A stretch of DNA of 45,828 nt, taken from an uncultured Eubacteriales bacterium. GTDB taxonomy: Bacteria > Bacillota > Clostridia > Oscillospirales > Oscillospiraceae. Made by a program: the position numbers and the translations under genes. The notes under the pieces are model-generated. The model saw nothing but the letters and a program-made list of their open reading frames with translations, was not told the origin of the DNA and ran no database searches. Location: positions 1 through 45,828 of the forward strand of contig UROG01000019.1 in NCBI GenBank assembly GCA_900549485.1. The letters run 5' to 3'. Of this stretch, positions 1 to 8,461 are shown piece after piece (positions within the stretch are counted from its first letter, which is position 1; each line of letters opens with the position of its first letter).

Positions 1-28
1 CGAAAGCCTTGATATATCAAGGCTTTCG
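1..28. repeat. Perfect 28-bp palindrome at window edge
   Basis: Bases 1-14 are the exact reverse complement of 15-28, so the stretch is a perfect dyad without a spacer. It could be the terminator of a gene lying left of the window or the end of a mobile element. There is no T-run directly after it. The following bases up to 203 hold no gene; a TATAAT at 144-149 has a TTGACA at 112-117 that is too far away (26 bp) to form a standard promoter with it. Confidence 0.6.
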
Positions 29-203
29 ACGGCGGTTTATCCAATTTGAGGCGGGTCTTGCCCCCTCAAGCTCCCCCGCTGCTCTATTATCTGACTTTAA
101 AACATAGTTTTTTGACAGTATCAATAATCAATTGAATTTATCATATAATATCACCGCCATGTATATCTGAGGAATTTTATTCGGAAAAGAAAGGAAAGTC
201 AAA

Positions 204-713
204 ATGAAAAGCAAAAACATTTTCTGCATTGTTCTTGTGCTGGCGCTTGCTGTCTGCGTTTTTGCCTCCTCCGCCGCATATGCTGCGGAAAACGATGACG
301 TAAGGCCGACCACCCCGCCGACCGGAATACCGACTACCCCGCCGACCGAGCCGCCCGTTGACCCGGGAAGCATCGCGGTGCCGGTTGTTCTCTCCCGTGT
401 TGCCGATGAAAACGATAAATATGTCGTTCACAGGCTTGAGACGGCGGACGGTGTGATGACCGTTACCGCTGAGTGCGACTTTGCAAGCTTCACCAATAAA
501 GTCAGCACCCTTGACATCCTTGCCAAGCAGGGCGTCGAAAAAATAGTTTTCGTCACCAATGGCGCAGCGTCCGAATTCATGCTCTCCGATCTGCTTGAAA
601 AGACCGCAGACGCCGAAAGCTACAAGCTTACCCACGACGGCGAAAGCGTAAGCTTTTTCGCGGACGACGCGGATATAAGCGAGATACTTATAGGTGAGGA
701 AAAGGCGGAATAA
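204..713 (+). CDS. Small secreted protein of unknown function with Thr/Pro linker
   Basis: The product is 169 residues. Residues 1-28 form a signal peptide (MKSK charged start, hydrophobic core, AYA-A cleavage site). Residues about 33-55 are a Thr/Pro-rich spacer with repeated TTPPT units, and a domain of about 110 residues follows. I do not recognise the domain. No LPXTG motif or C-terminal membrane anchor is present, so it is probably released or held non-covalently. The ATG is preceded by a purine-rich GAAAGGAAAG at 187-196, which supports this start. It stands alone: a hairpin follows and the next gene is convergent. The spacer suggests a wall or envelope location; this is inference. Confidence 0.7.
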   Translation: MKSKNIFCIVLVLALAVCVFASSAAYAAENDDVRPTTPPTGIPTTPPTEPPVDPGSIAVPVVLSRVADENDKYVVHRLETADGVMTVTAECDFASFTNKVSTLDILAKQGVEKIVFVTNGAASEFMLSDLLEKTADAESYKLTHDGESVSFFADDADISEILIGEEKAE

Positions 714-740
714 GCCGTTTTTCACGAAAAGCATATAAAG

Positions 741-787
741 ACTGCGCCTTGTGCCGCGGCATCAGACAGCCGGACACAGGGCGCAGT
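741..787. terminator. Hairpin between convergent genes
   Basis: ACTGCGCC-TTGTG at 741-753 pairs with CACA-GGGCGCAGT at 774-787, with one G-U pair and a loop of about 20 bases. It is followed by a short T-run (GCATTTTTA). It lies between the ends of the secreted-protein gene and the rhomboid-like gene and could serve both strands. Confidence 0.55.
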
Positions 788-812
788 GCATTTTTACGGT
801 ATGTTAATGGCA

Positions 813-1643
813 TCACTCCGTAAAATGGATGTGATTATAGATGTGATCCTGGCAGAAGCAGTGATAGCCCTGACATTTTGAGCAGTAGCGGAATTCAAGA
901 TTCGGATAATCGGCGTCGGTTCTGCCGCAGACGGCGCATTTGTGGCGGTAGAGATTTGCCTGCTGTTCGCGGCGTATCCGCGCCGATTCACGCCTGAAAT
1001 TTATCGTATTTGCGCCCGGTCTGCGCGGCAGCTTGTCCAGAAGATCGCGCCCGCAGAATATAAGGAAATTCAGGATCGCTACGAGCGGGAGAAGGTTCGC
1101 AGGGAAAGACGTCGTAAAGAGGCTCAGCACGAACAGAGCCGCATCGACCCACGCAAGATATTTCATCTTTATCGGGATTATGAAGAACAGCAGCACCTGC
1201 ATATCCGGGAAAAGCACCGCGAACGAGAAGAACATACTGAGATACACATACTGCGCTGTAAGGCTCACATTAAGCCCGAACACCAGATACATAAGCATAC
1301 CGTACAGCACCGTCAGTATGATGCCGGTGAAGAAATATACGTTGAAGCGCACTGTACCCCATTCGCGCTCAAGCACATTGCCTATAAGATAATAGAAGTA
1401 TATCGCTATAAACGCAAGAAATCCCGTCTGCGGGGGATAAAGCGCAAAGGTGATGAGACGCCATATCTGCCCGCGCAGTATGGCGGCGGGGTTAAAAGTG
1501 AGGTAGCTGAAAAGCACGGGGTTGACCGCGCCTACAAGCCAGAAAACCACATTTGCAATGCAGACGTATTTCATCAGATTCGGGATACCGAAATTCGGAT
1601 GTTTAATGCAGAATCTGTCAAACGGATTATTGTTTCTTCGCAT
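813..1643 (-). CDS. Rhomboid-like membrane protein lacking the catalytic serine motif, with C-terminal Cys/His cluster
   Basis: The product is 276 residues. The start is the ATG at 1643 because AGGAG lies just upstream (coding MRRNN); a longer reading adds ten residues without a ribosome site. Six or so hydrophobic segments fill residues 20-200, including the rhomboid-like features of a WR-[LI]-ITF stretch after loop 1 and a second segment with an N-V-LEREWG turn. The GxSG motif expected in the fourth segment is absent (the region reads YVYLSMFFSF), and no matching active-site histidine is visible, so it is probably a pseudoprotease of the rhomboid/derlin type. The tail, from about residue 235, contains CAVC, YCSKC, CFCQDH and NHIH, likely a zinc site. 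Role unknown; iRhoms and derlins bind clients without cutting them, which is only an analogy. Confidence 0.75.
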   Translation of the reverse strand: MRRNNNPFDRFCIKHPNFGIPNLMKYVCIANVVFWLVGAVNPVLFSYLTFNPAAILRGQIWRLITFALYPPQTGFLAFIAIYFYYLIGNVLEREWGTVRFNVYFFTGIILTVLYGMLMYLVFGLNVSLTAQYVYLSMFFSFAVLFPDMQVLLFFIIPIKMKYLAWVDAALFVLSLFTTSFPANLLPLVAILNFLIFCGRDLLDKLPRRPGANTINFRRESARIRREQQANLYRHKCAVCGRTDADYPNLEFRYCSKCQGYHCFCQDHIYNHIHFTE

Positions 1644-1886
1644 GTTTTTCTCCTGACGCTCAGGCGGCGGCATTACGCGGCGCTGCCATCGTTATTATTT
1701 AATGATATATTATCCTTTTTAAAGGTCAAAGTCCATAAAAAATTGTAAACATTTGCCCGGCCGCCTGCATTTGTTCCGCCCTCATTCACGGCTTTGCAAT
1801 TTTTTTCGTCAAAACTGAAAAAACCGCTTTTAATTTACATAACTTTGTGGTATTATGTAGACACAATTATGTTTCCGGAGACGACA

Positions 1887-2639
1887 ATGGACGAAAAAGA
1901 GCTGAAAAACGAGATCATAGAGGGCAGAAATGCCGTTATAGAAGCGCTCAGAGCGGGGCGCGCCATAGATAAAATATACATTGCGCGCGGCGACGTCGAT
2001 AAGACGCTCGGGCATATCGCTTCAAAGGCCAGAGAAAAGAATATAGTTGTCGTCGAGGCGGACAGGCGCAAGCTGGACTTTATGAGCCAGACCCACGCGC
2101 ATCAGGGTGTCGTCGCGCTTGCGGCCGTGCGGGAATACTGCACGATCGACGATATTTTCAAAAACGCGCAGGACAGCGGCGAGCCGCCTTTCATTATAGT
2201 CTGCGACGAGATAAGCGATCCGCATAATCTCGGGGCTATCATACGTTCCGCCGAGTGTGCGGGCGCGCACGGGGTGATTATCCCCAAGCGGCGCAGCGCA
2301 GGCATGACCGCTATTGTGGACAAATCGTCTGCCGGCGCTCTTGAGCATATGTCGGTCGCAAGGGTACCCAATCTTCCGGCGGCGATAGAAGAGCTGAAAA
2401 AACGCGGCGTATGGGTATACGGCACCGCCGCAGACGGCGATAACCGCCTCTGGGAAACCGATCTCACAGGCGCGCTTGCTCTTGTCATCGGCTCTGAGGG
2501 AGACGGTATGGGCAGGCTTGTGCGAGAGAGCTGCGACTTTATAATAAGTCTCCCGATGCACGGCAAGGTAGGCTCACTCAACGCTTCCAACGCTGCCGCA
2601 ATAACCATGTATGAGGTGCTGAGACAGCGCAGCCGGTAG
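1887..2639 (+). CDS. rlmB: 23S rRNA (guanosine-2'-O)-methyltransferase RlmB (SpoU/TrmH family)
   Basis: A 250-residue SPOUT methyltransferase expected to methylate the 2'-O of a guanosine in 23S rRNA using S-adenosylmethionine. The N-terminus carries the substrate-binding domain with the EGRNAVIEAL motif. The knot domain shows the family motifs DEISDPHNLGAIIRSAE, the IGSEGDGM motif and the final motif with SLNASNAAAITMYE. Length fits the family (about 245-260). The start at 1887 follows GGAG at 1877-1880; the frame is open 31 codons further upstream but that part reads as non-coding. It is monocistronic or the first gene before the 2722 membrane protein. Related TrmH enzymes acting on tRNA cannot be excluded from sequence alone. 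Confidence 0.88.
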   Translation: MDEKELKNEIIEGRNAVIEALRAGRAIDKIYIARGDVDKTLGHIASKAREKNIVVVEADRRKLDFMSQTHAHQGVVALAAVREYCTIDDIFKNAQDSGEPPFIIVCDEISDPHNLGAIIRSAECAGAHGVIIPKRRSAGMTAIVDKSSAGALEHMSVARVPNLPAAIEELKKRGVWVYGTAADGDNRLWETDLTGALALVIGSEGDGMGRLVRESCDFIISLPMHGKVGSLNASNAAAITMYEVLRQRSR

Positions 2640-2721
2640 AAAACGGCGGAGAAGCGCGGTTTTTGATGGCCTGACGGCATTTTGCGCCGAAAAACATTCA
2701 GAATAAACGCAGGATAGTTAT

Positions 2722-4983
2722 ATGGGCAGAAACACAACTAAAACTGAATACGGTTATGATGATATGTCCATTGACGATATACTCTCCGAATTTGGCATTA
2801 ATGAAGACTTTTCCAATCCTGCCGAGCAGTATGAGGACGCGGTGTCCTCACCACCAAGGCGCAGGGAGGACGATTCTCTGTTTGACAGCCGCTTCAATAT
2901 CGGCGGCAGGGCGAAGGACAACGGTGCGCCCAAGGATTACGGCGGACTTGATGTGAGCGCCGATGAGGACTATCAGCCGCCGGAGCCTGTGAAGAAAAAG
3001 CGTCCGAAGCGCGGCGATGCATATACCGTTGAGGCGGAATATCCCGCCGGGACGGAATATTCCGAAAGACCGGAAAGAAAGAAAAAGAAAAAGAAGAAGA
3101 AAAAAGGACCGTCCTATCAGCCGGGGTATGAATCGAACGAGATGGACGAGGAAGAATTTGCCTCGAAATTCCGCAATATCGCCGACGATCGGGACGACGG
3201 CTTCGACAGTGAAGTTACCGCCTCCGAGGAAAAGGCGCAGGGCTATTTCCCGCCCAGCTTTACGGAGTATCTTGCCTCACTTTTTGCCGCCGTTCATTTC
3301 AAGCTGCGCGGATTCGGGCGCAGTGACGTTGCTGCTACGATGCGCGATGACGACGAGGAACTGGGCGCTGAGGTAAGCGTCAAAAACGCTTCAAAATACT
3401 ACGGTTCGTTTGTTCAGTCCGCAAGGCTGCGCCTTCTCTTGAGTCTGGGACTTCTGGCGATAATGTTCTATATTTCGCTCGGTCTGCCGCTCCCAGGGAT
3501 GCTGAGATGCCTGCCTGTCAACGCGGCGATGTCTCTCACCGCCCAGCTTGCGGTCATGATCCTCGGACTTGACGTTGTGACGAACGGCCTTCTTAAAATT
3601 GTGCGTCTGCGCCCCGGCGCGGACTCGCTTGCCGTGATATCCTGCATCCTGACGTCCGTAGACGCCGCGCTTGTCGCCTCCTCAAATACAGGCGTCAGCC
3701 ATCCGCCGCTGTGCGCGCTCTCATCGCTGTCGCTTGTCGGCGTGATGCTTTCTACCTACCTCACGGTCAGAAGCTTCCGCAAGGCGATGCGCGTTCCGGC
3801 GATAGCCAAGCGTATCTATGCCGTCGTCGGTAAAAACGACCTCGCCGGAAAGGAGATCACGCTCCTGAAAACCTCCGGCACATCCGCGGGCTTTGTGCGC
3901 CGCTGTGAGGAAGCCGCCCCGGATGAGACGCTTTTTGAAAAGCTGTCGCCGTTCATCCTGCTTATAGCGCTTGTGATGGCTCTGGCGGTTTCGGTCATAA
4001 CGAACAACGCTTCCGATTTTGTATACATATTTTCCGCAATTCTTTGCCCCGGCGTCCCGTTCTGCGCTCTTCTCTGCTTCATTCTGCCCTTTTTCCTCGG
4101 CACGATGAAGATGTTTACCTCCGGCACGGCGATAGCCGGCTGGTCGGGACTGTGCGACGTGGGGCAGAGCAATAACCTTATTGTTACCGACAGGGATATT
4201 TTCCCCGCAAGCAGCGTTAAGATAGAGTCCATACGCATATTCGCCGACGAGGACGCGCAGAAGGTCATATCCTATGCCGGTTCCCTTGTGCTTGCCTCGG
4301 GCTGCTCTATGTCCAAGGCCTTTGCCGACGAGATGGAGCAGAACAACTGCCCCGCACTCAAGATCGACGGGTTTGAGGCGCTTTCCGGCGGCGGCTTCAA
4401 GGGACTTATCGAAGGCAGCACGGTACTCTGCGGCAGCGCGGAGCTTATGCGCCTTATGAATATAAAAATCCCGTTCCGCCTTATCGACAAGACAACGGTG
4501 CTTCTTGCGATAGACGGTGTGCTTTTCGGAATATTCTCCCTCAAGTACGATGCAAATCCGCAGGTGCGCAAGGCGCTTATAGAGCTTATGCGCTCCAACA
4601 GGCACCCGATATTTGCCATGCGCGATTTCAACATAACCCCCGATATGCTCAAGGAGCTTTTTGATATTGCGACCGACGGCTATGATTTCCCGCCATATGT
4701 GGAGCGATTCAAAATGACCGAAGCCAAGGCGAAGGAAAAGAGCCAGATCGCCGCAGTCGTCTGCCGCGAGGGGCTTGTTCCGCTTACCACAATGGCGGAG
4801 ACGGGGCGGGGCATGTATATGGCGACACGCGTCAACCTGATCGTTACGGCGGCGGGCGCGCTTCTGGGCATGATCATCGTGCTGATAAAGATGCTGACAT
4901 CCACAATAAGCCTCGGCTTTATACTTCTTATAATGCTCATTGCGGCAATGCCCGTTTTCTTCATATCGTACTTTATGAAATGA
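2722..4983 (+). CDS. Large membrane protein resembling a degenerate P-type ATPase
   Basis: The product is 753 residues. Residues 1-160 are acidic and disordered with a poly-Lys stretch near residues 117-127. Membrane segments begin near residue 235; a segment containing CPGVP near residue 442 sits where copper-type P-ATPases carry CPx. About 45 residues later comes NLIVTDRDIFP (Asp near 490), in the place of the phosphorylated DKTGT motif, then a GSTVLCGSAEL stretch like the nucleotide-binding domain of heavy-metal ATPases, and two closing membrane helices. Lys, Thr and Gly of DKTGT are missing and the GDGxND hinge is replaced by ETGRGMY, so ATP-driven transport is unlikely. The architecture match is my inference. 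It follows rlmB by 82 bp; the ATG is preceded by CAGGA. Function unknown. Confidence 0.65.
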   Translation: MGRNTTKTEYGYDDMSIDDILSEFGINEDFSNPAEQYEDAVSSPPRRREDDSLFDSRFNIGGRAKDNGAPKDYGGLDVSADEDYQPPEPVKKKRPKRGDAYTVEAEYPAGTEYSERPERKKKKKKKKKGPSYQPGYESNEMDEEEFASKFRNIADDRDDGFDSEVTASEEKAQGYFPPSFTEYLASLFAAVHFKLRGFGRSDVAATMRDDDEELGAEVSVKNASKYYGSFVQSARLRLLLSLGLLAIMFYISLGLPLPGMLRCLPVNAAMSLTAQLAVMILGLDVVTNGLLKIVRLRPGADSLAVISCILTSVDAALVASSNTGVSHPPLCALSSLSLVGVMLSTYLTVRSFRKAMRVPAIAKRIYAVVGKNDLAGKEITLLKTSGTSAGFVRRCEEAAPDETLFEKLSPFILLIALVMALAVSVITNNASDFVYIFSAILCPGVPFCALLCFILPFFLGTMKMFTSGTAIAGWSGLCDVGQSNNLIVTDRDIFPASSVKIESIRIFADEDAQKVISYAGSLVLASGCSMSKAFADEMEQNNCPALKIDGFEALSGGGFKGLIEGSTVLCGSAELMRLMNIKIPFRLIDKTTVLLAIDGVLFGIFSLKYDANPQVRKALIELMRSNRHPIFAMRDFNITPDMLKELFDIATDGYDFPPYVERFKMTEAKAKEKSQIAAVVCREGLVPLTTMAETGRGMYMATRVNLIVTAAGALLGMIIVLIKMLTSTISLGFILLIMLIAAMPVFFISYFMK

Positions 4984-5061
4984 GCATGGCGCGGCGTCGT
5001 GCCGCATACTCCTGCCGGAGAGGATGCCGGCGGGAAATTGATATGATACTTCTCTTATTGC

Positions 5062-5091
5062 AAGGGGTCACCGTCTCAGGTGGCCCTTTTT
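5062..5091 (+). terminator. Rho-independent terminator
   Basis: AAGGGGTCACC pairs with GGTGGCCCTT (one bulge) and runs into TTTTT at 5087-5091. It lies 79 bp after the P-ATPase-like gene and separates it from the CorC pair. Confidence 0.7.
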
Positions 5092-5144
5092 GCCGCCATG
5101 CCGCATTGGATATCGTAATTTCAAATTTGTTAATTATATTGATG

Positions 5145-5173
5145 TTGACGCTGTGCGCCGGATATGCTATATT
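5145..5173 (+). promoter_or_regulatory. Sigma-A-type promoter for the CorC pair
   Basis: TTGACG at 5145-5150 and TATATT at 5168-5173 are separated by 17 bp. It lies about 67 bp upstream of the first CNNM/CBS gene. Confidence 0.65.
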
Positions 5174-5239
5174 TTAGTTTAATTCAGCGGCGCAGACATT
5201 CTGTGATGCGCCGTGTATAAAGGAGTTGGATATCCGAAA

Positions 5240-6526
5240 ATGGATGATGGCAGTCGATTGCCATGGATAATGGTTGGCGCACTGTTGGCGTGTGCCATGT
5301 TTTTTGCCGTTACTGAGACGGGCTTTGCTTCCGTCTCAAAGACCAAGCTCAAACTTGCCGCGGAGCGCGGCTCAGCCAAGGCGCAGACGGCTCTGTGGGT
5401 ACTTGAAAACTTTGACAGGGCGATCACCACGATACTCATAGGGACAAATATCGTCCATATCGCGGCGGCGTCGATCGTGACCGTTGAAGTCACGAAGCGC
5501 TGGGGTGTGGGCGCGGTTTCCGTGAGTACGCTTATTACGACGATAGTGGTGTTTTTCGCAGGCGAGATGCTTCCCAAGAGCATCGGCAAAAAGTACAGCG
5601 AGAGCATAGCCATTGCGACCGCCGGTATACTTAAAGCGCTTATGACGCTGTTCAAGCCGCTTTCGTCGCTGCTGACGCTGATCGGGCAGCAGGCGGCGAA
5701 GCTTACGCGGGGCGAGGAAAATCCCGTCTCCGTCACGGAAGACGAGATATATGACATTATCGAGGATATGACCGAGGACGGCGCCATTGACGAGCAGCAG
5801 AGCGACCTTATCTCCTCTGCACTCCAGTTTGCCGATGTTACCGTTGAGAGCGTGCTCACGCCGCGTGTCGATCTTGCCGCAATAGATATCGACGACTCGC
5901 CGGATGAGATACTTGCTTATATTAAGGCGCAGCCGCACAGCCGCCTGCCGGTGTATGAAAACAGCATCGACAATATAATCGGTATTCTTCAGATAAGGAA
6001 GTTCATAAAGGCTTATCTCAAAGACAGGAACGCCGTTGATGTGCGCGCACTGATGGACGAGGCGTATTTTGTCCACCAGAGTACGAATATTGATGAGCTT
6101 CTGCCGATAATGTCAAAGCGCAAGCTTAATCTTGCCGTTGTTACGGATAATTACGGCGGGACCTTGGGCATCGTCACCATGGAGGATATGCTTGAGGAGC
6201 TTGTCGGTGAGATCTGGGACGAAGAGGACGTTGTCGAGGAGCCGATAATCGAGCTTTCCGACGGCAGCTTCCTTGTCGAAGCCGACGAGTCGGTGAGCGA
6301 TGTTTTCGAGCGTGTCGGCTTTGAAGACCCCGAGGAGAATGAGGAGCTTATAAACACGCTTATGGGCGAATGGGCCTATGAACAGTTCACAGCCATTCCC
6401 TCATGCGGAGACAGCTTTACCTATCACCGTCTCAAAGTCACGGTTGAAGAAATGGAAAACCACCGTATTCTCAAACTCAAGGTGTCTCTGCTTCCCGAGG
6501 AAGAGGAAGGAGGGGACAAGGAATGA
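5240..6526 (+). CDS. CNNM/CBS/CorC-domain membrane protein (hemolysin family), copy 1
   Basis: The product is about 428 residues. Order of domains: an N-terminal CNNM (DUF21) membrane domain with FFAVTETGFASVSKTKL in helix 1 and helices to about residue 150; a cytoplasmic linker with the ED-GAIDEQQSDLI stretch; two CBS motifs (LTPRVDL, HSRLPVYENSIDNIIGIL, and LAVVTDNYGGTLGIVTMEDMLEEL-type); and the C-terminal CorC_HlyC domain. Family members are linked to magnesium export or resistance. The ATG at 5240 is preferred; GGAG lies at 5222-5225, an unusually long 14 bases upstream, and a GTG at 5213 is the alternative. It overlaps its paralogue by four bases, so the two are translationally coupled and may form a heterodimer. 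Confidence 0.85.
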   Translation: MDDGSRLPWIMVGALLACAMFFAVTETGFASVSKTKLKLAAERGSAKAQTALWVLENFDRAITTILIGTNIVHIAAASIVTVEVTKRWGVGAVSVSTLITTIVVFFAGEMLPKSIGKKYSESIAIATAGILKALMTLFKPLSSLLTLIGQQAAKLTRGEENPVSVTEDEIYDIIEDMTEDGAIDEQQSDLISSALQFADVTVESVLTPRVDLAAIDIDDSPDEILAYIKAQPHSRLPVYENSIDNIIGILQIRKFIKAYLKDRNAVDVRALMDEAYFVHQSTNIDELLPIMSKRKLNLAVVTDNYGGTLGIVTMEDMLEELVGEIWDEEDVVEEPIIELSDGSFLVEADESVSDVFERVGFEDPEENEELINTLMGEWAYEQFTAIPSCGDSFTYHRLKVTVEEMENHRILKLKVSLLPEEEEGGDKE

Positions 6527-7803
6527 GTATGCTTTATGTCTATATTGCGGGCATAATCGTCTGCATCGCCCTTTCGGCTTTCTGTTCGGGCGCGGAGATG
6601 TGCTACTCGTCATGCAGCACCCTGCGGCTTGAAAGCATAAAGGACGGCGGCTCTAAGGGCGCGGCTCTCGCCCTCAAAATAGTTGAAAATTATGACAAAG
6701 CGCTCAGCGCCATTCTTATCGGCAACAACCTTGTGAATATTGCCGCATCGTCGCTTGCGTCCGTTGCGCTTATCACGGCGGCCGGCAGCGATGAATATGC
6801 ATGGGCGGTAACGGCCGTTATCACCGCGCTGGTTATCATTTTCGGCGAGACGATTCCGAAGATCACGGCAAAGAAGAACGCAAACTCTATGGCCGTATCA
6901 TATTCGTGCCCTGTGCGCTTTATGATGATCGTTCTCAGCCCCGTCGTCTGGATAGTCGTCAAGCTTATTTATCTGCTGACCTTCTGGATGAAGGGCGCCG
7001 ACAGCGGAGACAGCAGCGAGGAAGCCGTGGAGGAGCTGCAATCCATTATAGAAACCGCGGAGGACGAGGATGTTCTTGATGAAGACCGGTCGGAGCTTGT
7101 CCAGGCGGCGATAGATTTTTCCGAGATCTCGGCATATGAGGCAATGACCGCCCGCGTCGATGTTGAGGCGATCGACATCGAGGACAGCTGGGAGGACATT
7201 CTCAAGATAGTTGAGGGTTCCGTTCATACCCGCATACCCGTGTATGAGGGGAGCATCGACAACATAATCGGTATTCTCTATCTCAATCATTTTCTCAAGG
7301 CGCTGACGGACGACGGCCGTGCGGATATAAGAAGCTTTCTTATGCCCCCGTGCTATGTCTACAAAACCGCAAAGCTGCCCGCCGTACTCAATCAGATGAA
7401 AAAAGCAAAGCAGCATCTTGCCGTCGTTTCCGACGAATACGGCGGAACGCTTGGCGTGCTGTCTATGGAGGACGTGCTTGAACAGATCGTCGGCGATATC
7501 TGGGATGAGAGCGACGAGGTGGAGCAGGAGATCGTCCAGCGCACCGAGGGCGAGTTTGAGCTTGACGGAGACATGGTAATATCCGATTTCCTTGAGCTTG
7601 TCGGCATACGCGAGGAAAACTTTGACGCCGACAGCAGCACCGTAGGCGGCTGGGTCATGGAAATGTTCGGCGGCTATCCCAAAGAGGGATACAGCTTCGA
7701 CTATGCCAACTTTACCGTTACCGTCCTTAAAATGGACGGACGCCGTGTAGACAGGGTTCTTGTGAAAATCAGAAATGACGACAAGGAAAACACTGAACAA
7801 TAA
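6523..7803 (+). CDS. CNNM/CBS/CorC-domain membrane protein (hemolysin family), copy 2
   Basis: The product is 426 residues with the same architecture as its neighbour: FCSGAEMCYSS in the first membrane helix, an acidic linker with ED-VLDEDRSELVQAA, CBS motifs with HTRIPVYEGSIDNIIGIL and VVSDEYGGTLGVLSMEDVLE, and a C-terminal CorC_HlyC domain. The start ATG overlaps the preceding stop (ATGA) and has GGAGG ten bases upstream. A tandem pair with this much similarity points to duplication and perhaps hetero-oligomerisation through the CBS domains. Magnesium or cobalt efflux is the family's usual role; no experiment-specific residue can be judged here. A strong hairpin follows directly. Confidence 0.85.
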   Translation: MSMLYVYIAGIIVCIALSAFCSGAEMCYSSCSTLRLESIKDGGSKGAALALKIVENYDKALSAILIGNNLVNIAASSLASVALITAAGSDEYAWAVTAVITALVIIFGETIPKITAKKNANSMAVSYSCPVRFMMIVLSPVVWIVVKLIYLLTFWMKGADSGDSSEEAVEELQSIIETAEDEDVLDEDRSELVQAAIDFSEISAYEAMTARVDVEAIDIEDSWEDILKIVEGSVHTRIPVYEGSIDNIIGILYLNHFLKALTDDGRADIRSFLMPPCYVYKTAKLPAVLNQMKKAKQHLAVVSDEYGGTLGVLSMEDVLEQIVGDIWDESDEVEQEIVQRTEGEFELDGDMVISDFLELVGIREENFDADSSTVGGWVMEMFGGYPKEGYSFDYANFTVTVLKMDGRRVDRVLVKIRNDDKENTEQ

Positions 7804-7805
7804 GA

Positions 7806-7841
7806 AAACAGGAGTGCTTCATTCAGGAAACACTCCTGTTT
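7806..7841. terminator. Hairpin after the CorC pair
   Basis: AAACAGGAGTG (7806-7816) and CACTCCTGTTT (7831-7841) form a perfect 11-bp stem with a 14-base loop. The stem itself ends in A/T runs, so it can act on both strands for the converging CorC and TspO genes. Confidence 0.65.
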
Positions 7842-7893
7842 ACGATATGTGCGCCGCTTGCCCATTGCTGCTCGTTTATCGTGATACGCTGCT

Positions 7894-8379
7894 TCAGTTC
7901 AGCAAATATACACCAAGGTTCAGATAACCCGCGAACGTTACCCATGCAAGATAGGGAAGCATGAGCTTACCGGCGCTTTTGCGGATGTAGTGAAACATGA
8001 CCGCGGCGATCAGAATAAGCGTCCACAGCACCAGCAGCCATATGAATGAGACCAGATAAAGCCGCATCGAAAAGAAAATGACCGGCCAGCAGAAATTTGC
8101 CGCGAGTTGCACGGCGTATACCGTCAGCGCCTTTTCGCGCCTTGGCTCCGACGCGTCCGAGGTGCAGACAAGATAGCTTGCCGTACCCATGACCAGATAA
8201 AGCACCGTCCATACGGCAGGGAACAGCCACGGCGGCGGCGACAAGGGCGGCTGACGCAGATCCTGATAGCCCGACATTGCGTCTTTAGTAATAAATGCGC
8301 TCACTCCGCCCACGGCGAGAGGTATTGCAAGCGCGATCAGCAATTCCTTCAATTTGATTTTTTTGTTCAGAATAATCAC
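7894..8379 (-). CDS. tspO: TspO/MBR family tryptophan-rich sensory protein
   Basis: A 161-residue five-helix membrane protein of the TspO/MBR (peripheral benzodiazepine receptor) family, which binds porphyrins and related ligands. Family marks are the G-x-x-S-AFITKDAM start, the DLRQPPLSPPPWLFPAVWTVLYLVMG core, and Trp-rich later helices (NFCWPVIFF, FIWLLVLW, LAWVTFAGYLN). Length is typical. The start is a GTG with an AAGGCGG immediately before it, which is too close for a good ribosome site, so the true start could be a nearby TTG a few codons inside. It is read alone and divergently from the sortase-like gene. Confidence 0.88.
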   Translation of the reverse strand: MIILNKKIKLKELLIALAIPLAVGGVSAFITKDAMSGYQDLRQPPLSPPPWLFPAVWTVLYLVMGTASYLVCTSDASEPRREKALTVYAVQLAANFCWPVIFFSMRLYLVSFIWLLVLWTLILIAAVMFHYIRKSAGKLMLPYLAWVTFAGYLNLGVYLLN

Positions 8380-8461
8380 CGCCTTATCAGTGCGCCTTGT
8401 ACGATTATGTACGTCTGCTGATATTCTATGAAACGCCGTGCGGGTTTATTCGGAGTAATGT

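Noticed and set aside
112..149. Promoter TTGACA/TATAAT for the first secreted protein
   Set aside because: The boxes are 26 bp apart, too far for sigma-A; either a different -35 or another factor must be used.
942..1748. Plus-strand frame of 268 codons opposite the rhomboid-like gene
   Set aside because: Very basic, repetitive composition, antisense to a membrane protein with a proper ribosome site; a shadow.
4980..5177. Small plus-strand frame after the P-ATPase-like gene
   Set aside because: It overlaps the terminator at 5062-5091 and the promoter at 5145-5173 and has no ribosome site.
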